Source: JAJXWB01 sp036796555 (GTDB taxonomy: Bacteria; Pseudomonadota; Alphaproteobacteria; Rhizobiales; Beijerinckiaceae). Taken from it: a stretch of DNA of 64,000 nt. The stretch covers positions 49,941-113,940 of the forward strand of contig DAIRCS010000002.1 of the NCBI GenBank assembly GCA_036796555.1. The letters are read 5' to 3'. Of this stretch, positions 52,831 through 62,071 are shown piece after piece; the first letter of the stretch is position 1, and every line of letters begins with the position of its first letter. The notes under the pieces were generated by a model, which saw only the letters and a list, made by a program, of their open reading frames with translations, was not told where the DNA came from and made no database searches. The translations under genes and the position numbers were made by a program.

Positions 52831-53271
52831 TCAGCTCTGAAAATGCGGCTTGATATCGAGGAGCGGCGTGCCGTCGACGCAATCGAGGCCGCGCACGACG
52901 AGCCCCTCCGGCGCGACCGCTTCCAGCTTCACGATCGAGGAGGCGATGGGGTTGGGGCGGACGGGCGAGCGCAGCGCGAACGTTCCGATCGTCCCCTCGC
53001 GCCCCTTGGGCGACTGCAGGAGCAGGTCCCGGCGGGCGAGATGCATGAAATAGAGGATCTGGACGAATTCCCGGCCGTCCAGGCCGGCCAGCGCCGGCCG
53101 CCAGCTTGGGTCGATCTCGATCCGGCAGATCGGCCCGTCGTGCGCGCCGCGCCGGGGACAGTCGCTGCGGCTGGCCCAGGGCGTCCGCACGCGCCCGATG
53201 AAATAAAGCCCGGCGTCGAAGCCCGCAGGCAGCGTCCCGGCGATCTCGCCAGGTCTGATCGGATAATCCAT
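52831..53271 (-). CDS. TrmO-like (TsaA domain) protein
   Basis: TrmO methylates the threonylcarbamoyl group of t6A37 in tRNA-Thr with SAM. This 146-residue protein has the core FALRSPVRPNPIASSIVKL and GLDCVDGTPLLDIKPHF. It is shorter than the E. coli enzyme and has only the TsaA domain. It is a single gene between a TerB-like and a small hypothetical gene. Confidence 0.8.
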   Translation of the reverse strand: MDYPIRPGEIAGTLPAGFDAGLYFIGRVRTPWASRSDCPRRGAHDGPICRIEIDPSWRPALAGLDGREFVQILYFMHLARRDLLLQSPKGREGTIGTFALRSPVRPNPIASSIVKLEAVAPEGLVVRGLDCVDGTPLLDIKPHFQS

Positions 53272-53354
53272 TTTCGAATCTGTCCGGATTGTCGTTTGTC
53301 CGGACGATGATAACGCCGACGCCCGCCGAATGCGTCGGCGCTGGTGCGCGCGAA

Positions 53355-53573
53355 TCAGGCGCCGGTGATCACCAGTTGGGCGTCGGCGCCGAGATCACGG
53401 ACGGCGGCGAACAGCGCGGTTTCGACGTCGCGGGAGCGCTCGCGCGGCGACTTGAGCTGAACATTGACCATCACATGCGCCGTGTCCGCCGTCGAAAACT
53501 GCGGCGAACCGATCTTTCCCTCGACGACGAAGGGCGCGAGGCGGCGGCGGACCTTGTCTTCAATTGCATTCAT
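53355..53573 (-). CDS. Small hypothetical protein, 72 residues
   Basis: I do not recognise this small protein. It starts MNAIEDKVRRRLAPFVVEG and ends LGADAQLVITGA, with alternating strand and helix character. The start at 53573 has GGAG upstream. It may be a cytoplasmic protein of the fluoride or BolA-size class, but no family can be named. Confidence 0.5.
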   Translation of the reverse strand: MNAIEDKVRRRLAPFVVEGKIGSPQFSTADTAHVMVNVQLKSPRERSRDVETALFAAVRDLGADAQLVITGA

Positions 53574-53680
53574 GGAGTGGCTCCGTCCTGTAAACAGCGC
53601 CGAGGGCCATGCAAGTTCCGGGCCTCCGCGAAGCGACATCAGCATGGCCTGATGACGAACTTGCGACACGGCCGGACCGC

Positions 53681-54355
53681 CTATCGGGCCGTCTCCGACG
53701 GATATCGAAAACGCCAGACCTGTGTGCGCTTGATCTCGCTGTCCTCGAGCGCGCGCGTCACGGGAACGCGATATTCAGCGACGGGCTCGAGCTTTTCGCG
53801 CGCGAGATAGGAGCGGCCGGGGTCGCCGATCAGCACCTGCGCGCCGCGCGCGGCGAGGCGCTCCAGCCAGTCCGTGACGCGCCGCGCCATGTCGCGCTCG
53901 TAGGAGACGTCGCCCGCAAGCACCACGTCCCAGCCTTCGTCGCGGTCGATCATGTCGCCGTGGCGTCCCGCGACTCTCACGCCGTTCGCCTCGGCGTTGA
54001 TCGCGATCGCCTCGACCGCGAAGGCGTCGATCTCGCTGCCCTCCGTCTGCCGGGCGCCGGCCTTGGCGGCCGCGATGGCGACGAGGCCGGAGCCGGAGGC
54101 GAAATCGAGCACGCTCTTGCCCGCGACGATGTCGGGATGGTCGAGAATGTAGCGCGCGAGCGCCTGGCCGCCGGCCCAGGCGAAGGCCCAGAAGGGCGGC
54201 GGCAGGCCGATCTCGCCAAGCTCCTCTTCCGTCTTCTCCCACAGCGCCGTCGCCTCGTCGGCGAGCTGCAGCGAAATCTCCGGCGCGTGCGGCACGGCGA
54301 GCAGCCGCGTATTGGCGTGGATGAAGGCGGCGCGATCGCCGATCGTCCGGCTCAT
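53681..54355 (-). CDS. Class I methyltransferase resembling ETF-beta lysine methyltransferase
   Basis: This 224-residue protein has a seven-strand methyltransferase fold with motif I VLDFASGSG (82-90). The preceding PPFWAFAWAGGQALARYIL (54-71) is typical of the METTL20/ETFBKMT group, which methylates lysines of the electron-transfer flavoprotein beta subunit, including in Agrobacterium. PrmA-like or nicotinamide-type roles cannot be excluded. It overlaps the acetyltransferase gene by ATGA. Confidence 0.75.
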   Translation of the reverse strand: MSRTIGDRAAFIHANTRLLAVPHAPEISLQLADEATALWEKTEEELGEIGLPPPFWAFAWAGGQALARYILDHPDIVAGKSVLDFASGSGLVAIAAAKAGARQTEGSEIDAFAVEAIAINAEANGVRVAGRHGDMIDRDEGWDVVLAGDVSYERDMARRVTDWLERLAARGAQVLIGDPGRSYLAREKLEPVAEYRVPVTRALEDSEIKRTQVWRFRYPSETAR

Positions 54356-54885
54356 GCGGCGCGCAGGTCCAGAACGAACGTCTGCTCGCGCACGCGCGCG
54401 CCCCAGCTCTCGGCTTCGTTTTCCGCGACGAGGCGGAAGCCGCGCGATTCATAGAGCCGCCGCGCCGCGTCGAGGCCGGCGAAGGTCGAGAGATGGACCT
54501 GCGAGAAACGTCTCTCGCGACAGAAGGCGAGCGCGGCGTCGAGCAGCTTTCCGCCAGCGCCTACCCCGCGCGAAGAATCGTCGAGAATGAACCAGCGCAG
54601 ATGCGCGCCGTCCGTCGCGGCATGGCGGCCGTCGATGGCGATCGAGCCGACGATGCGATTGTCGGCGCGCACGAGCCACAGGCGCGAATCCGCGCGCGGC
54701 AGGGCGCCGACGAAATCGCCCGCCTCGCGCGCCACCCGCGCCTCGAAGAAGGCGCCGAAGCCCCATTCGCGCGCGTAATAGAGCGCGTGCATCTCGATCA
54801 GCCGCGCGAGCGCGCCGGGCGCGATGCGGTCGGAAATCTCGGTTTCGTTCAACACCCGCCGTGCCTCGCGCCGCGTCCCCGGCAT
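54352..54885 (-). CDS. GNAT-family acetyltransferase
   Basis: This protein has the GNAT core: LWLVRADNRIVGSIAIDG, LRWFILDDSSRGVGAGGKLLDAALAFC (the acetyl-CoA loop) and LYESRGFRLVAENE. With the ATG at 54885 it has 177 residues; a GTG at 54855 is possible and gives 167. Its substrate is unknown. It overlaps the methyltransferase gene, so the two form a small operon. Confidence 0.8.
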   Translation of the reverse strand: MPGTRREARRVLNETEISDRIAPGALARLIEMHALYYAREWGFGAFFEARVAREAGDFVGALPRADSRLWLVRADNRIVGSIAIDGRHAATDGAHLRWFILDDSSRGVGAGGKLLDAALAFCRERRFSQVHLSTFAGLDAARRLYESRGFRLVAENEAESWGARVREQTFVLDLRAA

Positions 54886-54997
54886 ATTGTGTCGCTGGCC
54901 GATCCTGCGCATAGTGCGCCCGCTTCCGCAACCGCCGTCAGCGCGCCGCGGAGGGAGGAAAATTCGCCGGCGCAAGTCCGGTCAACCCGAGGGTCAC

Positions 54998-56014
54998 ATG
55001 TCTTTCGATCGCCGTTCGTTTCTGACGACGTCAGCCGTCGTCGCCGTTTCCGCGCCCGCCATCCTGCGCGTCACCCGCGCCAACGCGGCGGAATACCAGC
55101 TCAAGCTCGCCAATAACCTGCCCGAGACCCATCCGCTGACGATCCGCATGCGCGAAGCCGCGGCCGCCATCGCCAAGGATACCGGCGGAAAGGTTGAAAT
55201 GCAGGTGTTCCCGAACAACCAGCTTGGTTCGGACACCGACATGCTGAGCCAGCTCCGCTCCGGCGCGCTCGAATTCTTTTCGCTGTCGGGCCTCATCCTC
55301 TCCACGCTCGTTCCCGCCGCCTCGATCAACGGCGTGGGCTTCGCCTGGTCTGGCTACGACAAGGTCTGGCCGGCGATGGACGGCGATCTCGGCGCCTATG
55401 TGCGCGCGCAGGTCGAGAAGTCCGGCCTCCATGCTTTCGAGAAGATGTGGGACAACGGCTTCCGCCAGATCACGACGTCCAGCAAGCCGATCAAGACGCC
55501 CGAGGATCTCGTCGGTCTGAAGATCCGCGTGCCGGCGAGCCCGCTGTGGACGTCGATGTTCAAGGCGTTCGAATCCGCGCCGATGTCGCTCAACTTCTCG
55601 GAAGTCTATTCGGCGCTGCAGACCAAGGTAGCGGAGGGCCAGGAAAATCCGCTGGCCATCATCTCCACCGCCAAGCTCTACGAAGTGCAGAAATATCTCG
55701 CGCGCACCAACCACATGTGGGACGGCTTCTGGCAGCTCGCCAACGGCAAGGTGTGGAAGGGCCTGCCCGACGATGTGAAAGCCGCGATTTCCAAGCGCTT
55801 CGCCGAAGCCGCGCTCGCCGAGCGCGAGGACGTGGCCAAGCTGAACGCGACGCTGGAGAAGGAGCTCAAGGACAAGGGCCTCGCCTTCAACGAGGTCGAT
55901 CCCGCGCTGTTCCGCGCCAAGCTGCAGAAGGCCGGCTTCTTCGCGGAATGGAAGGGCAAGTACGGCGAGGAAGCCTGGTCGATCCTCGAGAAATACACCG
56001 GCAAGATCTCGTGA
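54998..56014 (+). CDS. TRAP transporter substrate-binding protein (DctP family)
   Basis: This periplasmic protein of 338 residues captures an organic acid for a TRAP transporter. A Tat-like signal (DRRSFLTTSAVVAVSAPAILRV) begins at residue 4. Typical DctP segments follow: LANNLPETHPLTIRMREAA, LGSDTDMLSQLRSGALEF, IRVPASPLWTSMFKAF and VYSALQTKVAEGQENPL. The permease gene follows after 82 bases. Confidence 0.92.
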   Translation: MSFDRRSFLTTSAVVAVSAPAILRVTRANAAEYQLKLANNLPETHPLTIRMREAAAAIAKDTGGKVEMQVFPNNQLGSDTDMLSQLRSGALEFFSLSGLILSTLVPAASINGVGFAWSGYDKVWPAMDGDLGAYVRAQVEKSGLHAFEKMWDNGFRQITTSSKPIKTPEDLVGLKIRVPASPLWTSMFKAFESAPMSLNFSEVYSALQTKVAEGQENPLAIISTAKLYEVQKYLARTNHMWDGFWQLANGKVWKGLPDDVKAAISKRFAEAALAEREDVAKLNATLEKELKDKGLAFNEVDPALFRAKLQKAGFFAEWKGKYGEEAWSILEKYTGKIS

Positions 56015-56096
56015 GGCGGAGCGCCGGCCGGGCCGCCGCAGCGCGGCCCGCCGGCGCGCCCTTGCCGCGACCGTTTCCTTTCCGCCAAGCCCTCTG

Positions 56097-57980
56097 ATGC
56101 ACCAGCCGCAGTCCGCTCTCGATGCCGCGTCGCAGACTTCGGTTGCGCGCCTCTGCCGCTCGCTCGAGCGTGGAATCGGATTCGTTGTCGAGATCGCGGC
56201 CGGCCTGCTCGTGCTCGCCGAAACCCTCATCCTCTTCGCCGGCGTCTATTCGCGTTACATCCTGCATCGGCCCTTCGTCTGGTCGGACGAATTCGCGTCC
56301 ATCCTTTTCCTCTGGCTCGCCATGCTCGGCGCCGTCATCGCCTACCGGCGCATGGAGCACATGCGCATGTCGGCGCTGGTCGCGCGCGCCGGTCCGCGCG
56401 CGCGGGCGCTGTTCGAATCGCTGGCGCTCGTCGTCGGCCTCGTCTTTCTCGCCTTCGTGATCGATCCCGCCTTCGAATATGCGATGGACGAACTCGCGAT
56501 CACGACGCCCGCGCTCGAAATCTCCGGCGCGTGGCGCGCCGCGGCCCTGCCGGTCGGCATTTCGCTGATGCTGGTCATCGGCCTCATGCGCATCGGCCGG
56601 CTTTATCGCCTCTCCGACGTCGCACTTGCGCTCGCCTTCGTCGCCGCGATCGGCCTCGCGCTGTATTTCGGCAAGCCCGCGCTGATGGCCATGGGCAATT
56701 ACCGGCTGCTCGTCTTCTTCGTGCTGATCGTCGGCGGCGCGGTGCTGGCCGGCGTGCCCATCGTCTTCGCCTTCGGCATCGGCACGTTCGCCTTCATCGC
56801 GCTGACGACGCATACACCCTGGTCCGTCGTCGTCTCGCGCATGGACGAAGGCATGAGCCACATCATCCTTCTGTCCGTGCCGCTGTTCGTTTTCCTCGGC
56901 CTGCTGATCGAGGTCACGGGCCTTGCGCGCGCGATGGTGGCGTTTCTGGCCGCGCTCATCGGTCATTTCCGCGGCGGCCTGTCCTATGTGCTGCTCGGCG
57001 CCATGTATCTCGTCTCGGGCATTTCCGGCTCCAAGGCGGCCGACATGGCGGCCGTCGCCCCCGTGCTCTTTCCCGAGATGAAGGCGCGCGGCGAGAAGGG
57101 CGGCGATCTCGTCGCCCTTCTGTCGGCCACCGGCGCCATGACGGAGACGATTCCGCCCTCGCTCGTGCTCATCACCATCGGCTCGGTCACGGGCGTCTCG
57201 ATCTCCGCGCTCTTTACCGGCGGCATTCTGCCCGGCGCCGTTCTGATGCTGGTTCTGGCGCTGGTCGTGCGCTGGCAGGCCCATCGCGAGCAACGCCCGA
57301 CGACGCCGCGCGCCTCGGGCGGCACGATCGCCCGGCTTGCGGTCTTCGCGCTGCCGGGCATCGCGCTGCCCTTTCTCATCCGCGCCGCCGTGGTCGAAGG
57401 CGTGGCGACGGCGACGGAAGTCTCGACCATCGGCATCGTCTATACGGCCGTGGTCGGGCTGCTGGGCGTCCTGTTCTTCAAACAGAAGATCGAATGGAGC
57501 CGCCTCTGGCCGATGCTGGTGGACACGGCGACCCTGTCCGGCGCAATCCTCATCATCATCGGCGCCGCGACCGCCATGGCCTGGGCGCTCACGCAATCCG
57601 GCTTCTCGCGCCAGCTCGCGCAGACCATGGCCGCCATGCCCGGCGGCGCCATCGGCTTCATGGCCATATCGCTCGTCGCCTTCGTCGTCCTCGGCTCTAT
57701 CCTCGAAGGCATTCCGGCCATCGTCCTGTTCGGTCCGCTGCTCTTCCCCATCGCGCGCCAGCTCGGCATCCACGAGGTCCACTACGCGATGGTCGTGATC
57801 CTCGCCATGGGCATCGGCCTGTTCGCGCCGCCGTTCGGCGTCGGCTATTACGCCGCCTGCGCCATCGGCCGCGTCGATCCCGCCGATGGCGTGCGGCCAA
57901 TCTGGCCCTATCTCGCGGCGCTGATCGGCGGCCTCATCCTCGTCGCCGCAATCCCATGGATTTCAATCGGTTTCCTGTGA
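56097..57980 (+). CDS. TRAP transporter fused permease (DctQ-DctM)
   Basis: This 627-residue membrane protein joins the small DctQ subunit (about residues 25-170, with SRYILHRPFVWSDEFASILFLWL) to the large DctM subunit (about 200-620). In DctM, FLGLLIEVTGLARAMVAFL, YLVSGISGSKAADMAAVAPVLFPEM and the late GLFAPPFGVGYYAACAIG are conserved. It works with the DctP protein upstream as an ion-coupled importer. The substrate is not predictable. Confidence 0.92.
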   Translation: MHQPQSALDAASQTSVARLCRSLERGIGFVVEIAAGLLVLAETLILFAGVYSRYILHRPFVWSDEFASILFLWLAMLGAVIAYRRMEHMRMSALVARAGPRARALFESLALVVGLVFLAFVIDPAFEYAMDELAITTPALEISGAWRAAALPVGISLMLVIGLMRIGRLYRLSDVALALAFVAAIGLALYFGKPALMAMGNYRLLVFFVLIVGGAVLAGVPIVFAFGIGTFAFIALTTHTPWSVVVSRMDEGMSHIILLSVPLFVFLGLLIEVTGLARAMVAFLAALIGHFRGGLSYVLLGAMYLVSGISGSKAADMAAVAPVLFPEMKARGEKGGDLVALLSATGAMTETIPPSLVLITIGSVTGVSISALFTGGILPGAVLMLVLALVVRWQAHREQRPTTPRASGGTIARLAVFALPGIALPFLIRAAVVEGVATATEVSTIGIVYTAVVGLLGVLFFKQKIEWSRLWPMLVDTATLSGAILIIIGAATAMAWALTQSGFSRQLAQTMAAMPGGAIGFMAISLVAFVVLGSILEGIPAIVLFGPLLFPIARQLGIHEVHYAMVVILAMGIGLFAPPFGVGYYAACAIGRVDPADGVRPIWPYLAALIGGLILVAAIPWISIGFL

Positions 57981-58071
57981 CGCGCGACGTCGGAAACGCG
58001 CCGCGCGTTGCGCCAGGGCGCCGAAAAGGCTAGGCAGGCCCACTTTCAGGGACGTCCGGAGCGCCTTCTCC

Positions 58072-59373
58072 ATGCGCATAGCGATGATCGGTTCGGGTTA
58101 TGTCGGCCTGGTGTCTGGCGTGTGCTTCGCCGACTTCGGGCACGACGTGGTCTGCATCGACAAGGACGCCGCCAAGATCGCGCAGCTCGAGGCGGGCGTC
58201 ATGCCGATCTACGAGCCCGGTCTCAAGGACATCGTTGACAAGAACGTGCGCGAGGGGCGCCTGTCGTTCGCGACCGATCTCGCGGCGGGCGTGGCCGGCG
58301 CCAAGGCGATCTTCATCGCCGTCGGCACGCCCTCGCGCCGCGGCGACGGCTATGCCGACCTGTCCTACGTCTACGCGGCGGCAAAGGAGATAGCCGCGCA
58401 TGCGGCCGACGACGCGGTGATCGTGACGAAATCCACCGTGCCTGTCGGCACGGGCGACGAGGTCGAGCGCATCGTGCGCGAAATCAGGCCGCACTCCCGC
58501 ATCGCCGTCGTCTCCAATCCGGAATTTTTGCGCGAGGGCGCGGCCATTTCGGACTTCAAACATCCCGATCGCATCGTCATCGGAACCGACGATTTTCGCG
58601 CGCGAGACGTGATGCAGGAGGCCTACCGGCCGCTCTATCTCAACAACCTGCCGATCCTGTTCATGGCGCGCCGCACGGCCGAGCTGACCAAATACGCCGC
58701 CAACGCCTTTCTGGCGACCAAGATCACCTTCATCAACGAGATCGCCGATCTCTGCGAGGCGACGGGCGCGGACGTGCAGGACGTCGCGCGCGGTATCGGC
58801 CTCGACAACCGCATCGGCCGCAAGTTTCTTCACGCGGGTCCGGGCTACGGCGGAAGCTGTTTTCCCAAGGACACGCTGGCTTTAGTCAAGACCGGCCATG
58901 ACGCCGGGGCGCCGCTGCGCATCGTTGAAACGGTGGTCGCCATCAACGACCAGCGCAAGCGCGCGATGGCGCGCAAGGTGATCGCGGCCTGCGGCGGCTC
59001 GGTGCGCGGCAAGACGATCGCGATGCTGGGCCTCACCTTCAAGCCGAACACCGACGACATGCGCGACGCGCCCTCGCTGATGATCGTTCCTGCGCTGCAG
59101 GACAATGGCGCGAAAATCCGCGCCTACGACCCCGAGGGGATGAGCCAGGCGAAGGCTGTGCTCGACAATGTCGAATTTGCGCAGAGCGCCTATGCGGCGA
59201 TCGAGGGGGCGGATGCGCTGGTGCTGGTCACCGAATGGGACGCGTTTCGCGCGCTCGACCTCGGCAAGATCCGGACTTTGCTCAAGTCTCCCGTCGTCGT
59301 CGATTTGCGCAACGTCTACCGGCCCGACGAAATGGAGCGGCATGGCTTCACTTATGTGAGCGTTGGCCGCTGA
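58072..59373 (+). CDS. ugd: UDP-glucose 6-dehydrogenase
   Basis: Ugd makes UDP-glucuronate for capsule and other glycans. The 433-residue enzyme has the NAD site GSGYVG (7-12), the catalytic cysteine C263 in GPGYGGSCFPKDT and GLTFKPNTDDMRDAPS in the C-terminal half. It is far from the kps region in the window but may supply its sugar precursor. Confidence 0.95.
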   Translation: MRIAMIGSGYVGLVSGVCFADFGHDVVCIDKDAAKIAQLEAGVMPIYEPGLKDIVDKNVREGRLSFATDLAAGVAGAKAIFIAVGTPSRRGDGYADLSYVYAAAKEIAAHAADDAVIVTKSTVPVGTGDEVERIVREIRPHSRIAVVSNPEFLREGAAISDFKHPDRIVIGTDDFRARDVMQEAYRPLYLNNLPILFMARRTAELTKYAANAFLATKITFINEIADLCEATGADVQDVARGIGLDNRIGRKFLHAGPGYGGSCFPKDTLALVKTGHDAGAPLRIVETVVAINDQRKRAMARKVIAACGGSVRGKTIAMLGLTFKPNTDDMRDAPSLMIVPALQDNGAKIRAYDPEGMSQAKAVLDNVEFAQSAYAAIEGADALVLVTEWDAFRALDLGKIRTLLKSPVVVDLRNVYRPDEMERHGFTYVSVGR

Positions 59374-59465
59374 TATTCGTTTCCTGATTTCGACACGTGA
59401 AATCATCGCCCGCTTGCCGAACGGGCGCACGGCCTGCATTCTCTGACCCATGAAAAGCCGCGCGC

Positions 59466-61016
59466 ATGAACGTGCGGGCCATGGAAACGTCAGGCAGGAT
59501 CATGAACGCGACAGCGACACTCGAACGTCCCTCCGCGAAGGCGGGCGCCAGCGCAGAACATTTCGACGTGCTGATCGTCGGCGCGGGCATTTCCGGCGTC
59601 GGCTCGGCCTATCATCTCGTCCATCAATGTCCGGGCACGAGCTTTGTCGTGCTGGAGACGCAGGAGAGTTTTGGCGGCACCTGGACCACGCACAAATATC
59701 CGGGCATCCGCTCGGACAGCGATCTCCACACGTTCGGCTATCGTTTCAAGCCGTGGGTCGGCAAGCCGATCGCGAGCGCGGAAGAGATTCTCAAATACAT
59801 GGGCGAGGTGATCGCGGAGAACGATCTGGCGCGCCATATCCGCTACCGTCACAAGATTCACAATGCGCGCTGGTCGAGCGCCGACAATCTCTGGACGGTG
59901 GACGCCGAACGCCTCGACACCGGCGAGCGCCTGACCTTCACCTGCAATTTCCTGTGGATGTGCCAGGGCTATTACCGCCATTCCGAAGGCTACACGCCGC
60001 AGTGGAAGGACATGGACAAATACGAGGGCGTGCTCGTCCATCCGCAGACATGGCCGGAAGGGCTCGACTACAAGGGCAAGCAGGTTCTCGTCATCGGCTC
60101 CGGCGCGACGGCGGCGACCGTGATCCCGGCGATGGCGCCGGACGCCGCGCATGTGACGATGCTGCAGCGTTCGCCGACCTATTTCATTCCCGGCCGCAAC
60201 GCGATCGACATCGCCGAGCAATTGCGCAAGCTGCAGGTCGACGAGAGCTGGATTCACGAAATCGTGCGCCGGCAGATCCTGGTCAATCAGGCCGAGTTCA
60301 CGCAGCGCTGCCTCGACGAGCCCGAGACAGTCACCAAGGAGCTGCTCGGCGCGGTGCGCGCCTATCTCGGGCCCGACTACGACATCGCCAGGCACTTCAC
60401 GCCGACTTACCGCCCGTGGCGCCAGCGCATCGCCTTCGTGCCGGACGGCGACCTGTTCAAGGGCATCGCATCGGGCAAGGCGAGCGTCGTCACCGACGAG
60501 ATCGACCGCTTCACGAAGAAGGGCGTGCTGCTGAAGTCCGGCAAGGAGCTCGAGGCCGACATCATCGTGACGGCCACCGGCTTCAATCTCTGCATGATGG
60601 GGGACATCGCCTTCGACATCGACGGCAAGCCGCTCGACTGGTCGAAGACCATCACTTATCGCGGCCTGATGTTCACCGGCGTGCCGAACCTCGCCTGGGT
60701 GTTCGGCTATTTCCGCGCGAGCTGGACGCTGCGGACCGACATGGTCGCCGACTTCGTCTGCGCGCTGCTCGATCACATGAAGAAAAAGGGCGCGAAGCGG
60801 GTCGAGGTGGCGCTGCGGCCGGAAGACAAGGGCATGCCGGTCCTCCCATGGATCGACGAGGAGAATTTCAATCCCGGCTACATGATGCGCGGCATGGATC
60901 TGCTGCCCAAACGCCTCGACAAGCCGGAATGGCAGCACAGCCAGGACTACTGGACCGAGAAGGACGAGATTCCGAAGACGAATCTCGACGATGCGGCGTT
61001 CGTGTATTCGTCGTAA
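59466..61016 (+). CDS. FAD-dependent monooxygenase, Baeyer-Villiger type
   Basis: This 516-residue flavoprotein has an FAD site GAGISG (39-44) and an NADPH site GSGATA (211-216). Between them lies the Baeyer-Villiger fingerprint YEGVLVHPQTWP (186-197), which matches FxGxxxHxxxWP apart from the first residue. It most resembles the EthA-like group, acting on ketones. The start may be 59466, 59484 or 59502 (ATG codons); the last removes 12 poorly conserved residues. Confidence 0.87.
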   Translation: MNVRAMETSGRIMNATATLERPSAKAGASAEHFDVLIVGAGISGVGSAYHLVHQCPGTSFVVLETQESFGGTWTTHKYPGIRSDSDLHTFGYRFKPWVGKPIASAEEILKYMGEVIAENDLARHIRYRHKIHNARWSSADNLWTVDAERLDTGERLTFTCNFLWMCQGYYRHSEGYTPQWKDMDKYEGVLVHPQTWPEGLDYKGKQVLVIGSGATAATVIPAMAPDAAHVTMLQRSPTYFIPGRNAIDIAEQLRKLQVDESWIHEIVRRQILVNQAEFTQRCLDEPETVTKELLGAVRAYLGPDYDIARHFTPTYRPWRQRIAFVPDGDLFKGIASGKASVVTDEIDRFTKKGVLLKSGKELEADIIVTATGFNLCMMGDIAFDIDGKPLDWSKTITYRGLMFTGVPNLAWVFGYFRASWTLRTDMVADFVCALLDHMKKKGAKRVEVALRPEDKGMPVLPWIDEENFNPGYMMRGMDLLPKRLDKPEWQHSQDYWTEKDEIPKTNLDDAAFVYSS

Positions 61017-61018
61017 CT

Positions 61019-61101
61019 CCGTCATTGCGAGCGGAGCGAAGCAATCCAGAGTCCCAACCCGGCTCTGGATTGCTTCGTCGCTGCGCTCCTCGCAATGACG
61101 G
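61019..61101. repeat. Palindromic intergenic repeat, copy 2
   Basis: Perfect 13-base arms CCGTCATTGCGAG and CTCGCAATGACGG bound an 83-base element with an internal GAAGCAATCCAGAG / CTCTGGATTGCTTC hairpin. It fills the gap between the two convergent genes here and shares its arms with copy 1 at 45087-45240. Confidence 0.78.
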
Positions 61102-61109
61102 CGAGGCTC

Positions 61110-61940
61110 TTACTTCCCCCACCCCACATTCCACGCAGGCTTCCGCTTCTCGACAAACGCCTTCGTGCCCTCCGCGCCTTCCGGGCTGCGCACGGCTGAG
61201 ACAAAATCCTCCGCCGCGCGGTCGAGCAGCGAATTCATGGGCTCGCCGCCCTTGGCGACGCGGTGCATCAGCGCCTTGGTGACGGCGACCGCTTCCGGCG
61301 CGCATTTGAGGATTTGCGCGATCGTCGCGTCGATCAGCGCCTCCAGCGCCTCGGACGTTTCCGCCACCTCGTGCGCAATGCCGATATCGCGCGCCTGAGT
61401 TCCGTTCAGCTTCGCGCCCGAAACGCCGAAGCGGCGCGCGGCGGTGAGGCCGATGCGGCGCACGACGAAGGGCGAGATCTGCGCCGGCACGATGCCGAGC
61501 ATCGTCTCGCTCATCGCGAATTGCGCATCCGTTTTGGCGATGGTGATGTCGCCGAGGCACGCCATGCCGAAGCCGCCGCCCATGGCGAATCCTTCGACGA
61601 CGATGATGACCGCCTGCCGCGCCTCGTCGATCGCCTGGAACAGCGCGCCGCCCTGGCGGTTCGCCTCCTTCAGCGCATCGTGCTCGCCGGGCGCCAGCGG
61701 TTTGGACGCCGCGTTGAATCCCTTGATGTCCCCGCCTGCGCAAAACGTGCCGCCGGCGCCGCGCAATACGACCACGCGCACGTCGGGCATGGACGGCAGG
61801 GCGTCGAACGTCTGACGCAGTTCAGCGCCCATGCCGGCGACCAGCGCATTGCGCGCCTCGGGCTTGTTCAGCCAGACGTAGAGGACGGGCCCCTTGCGTT
61901 CGAGCTTGATGAATTCTGGGCTTTCCGGCAGCGCGGCCAT
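61110..61940 (-). CDS. Enoyl-CoA hydratase/isomerase family protein
   Basis: This crotonase-fold enzyme has 276 residues. The CoA-binding oxyanion motif lies in GAGGTFCAGGDIKGF, and the second in VEGFAMGGGFGMACLGD. The start at 61940 is supported by GGGAGAG. It would hydrate or isomerise an enoyl-CoA. The divergent AtuA-like gene suggests the breakdown of a branched acid or terpenoid. Confidence 0.9.
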   Translation of the reverse strand: MAALPESPEFIKLERKGPVLYVWLNKPEARNALVAGMGAELRQTFDALPSMPDVRVVVLRGAGGTFCAGGDIKGFNAASKPLAPGEHDALKEANRQGGALFQAIDEARQAVIIVVEGFAMGGGFGMACLGDITIAKTDAQFAMSETMLGIVPAQISPFVVRRIGLTAARRFGVSGAKLNGTQARDIGIAHEVAETSEALEALIDATIAQILKCAPEAVAVTKALMHRVAKGGEPMNSLLDRAAEDFVSAVRSPEGAEGTKAFVEKRKPAWNVGWGK

Positions 61941-62071
61941 TGATTTCTCTCCCGTTTTGCGGCCCTGCGCGGCCGTTCCGAACGCCAGTCTACGAAATTC
62001 TGAGGACGGTTCAAATTTTTTGCGGAACGGGTATGATGGGGTCAATCAGAGAATTTTCAGGGAAGAACGCC

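Noticed and set aside
55887..57782. Minus-strand frame of 631 residues opposite the TRAP permease
   Set aside because: It is the antisense shadow of DctQM with no recognisable fold.
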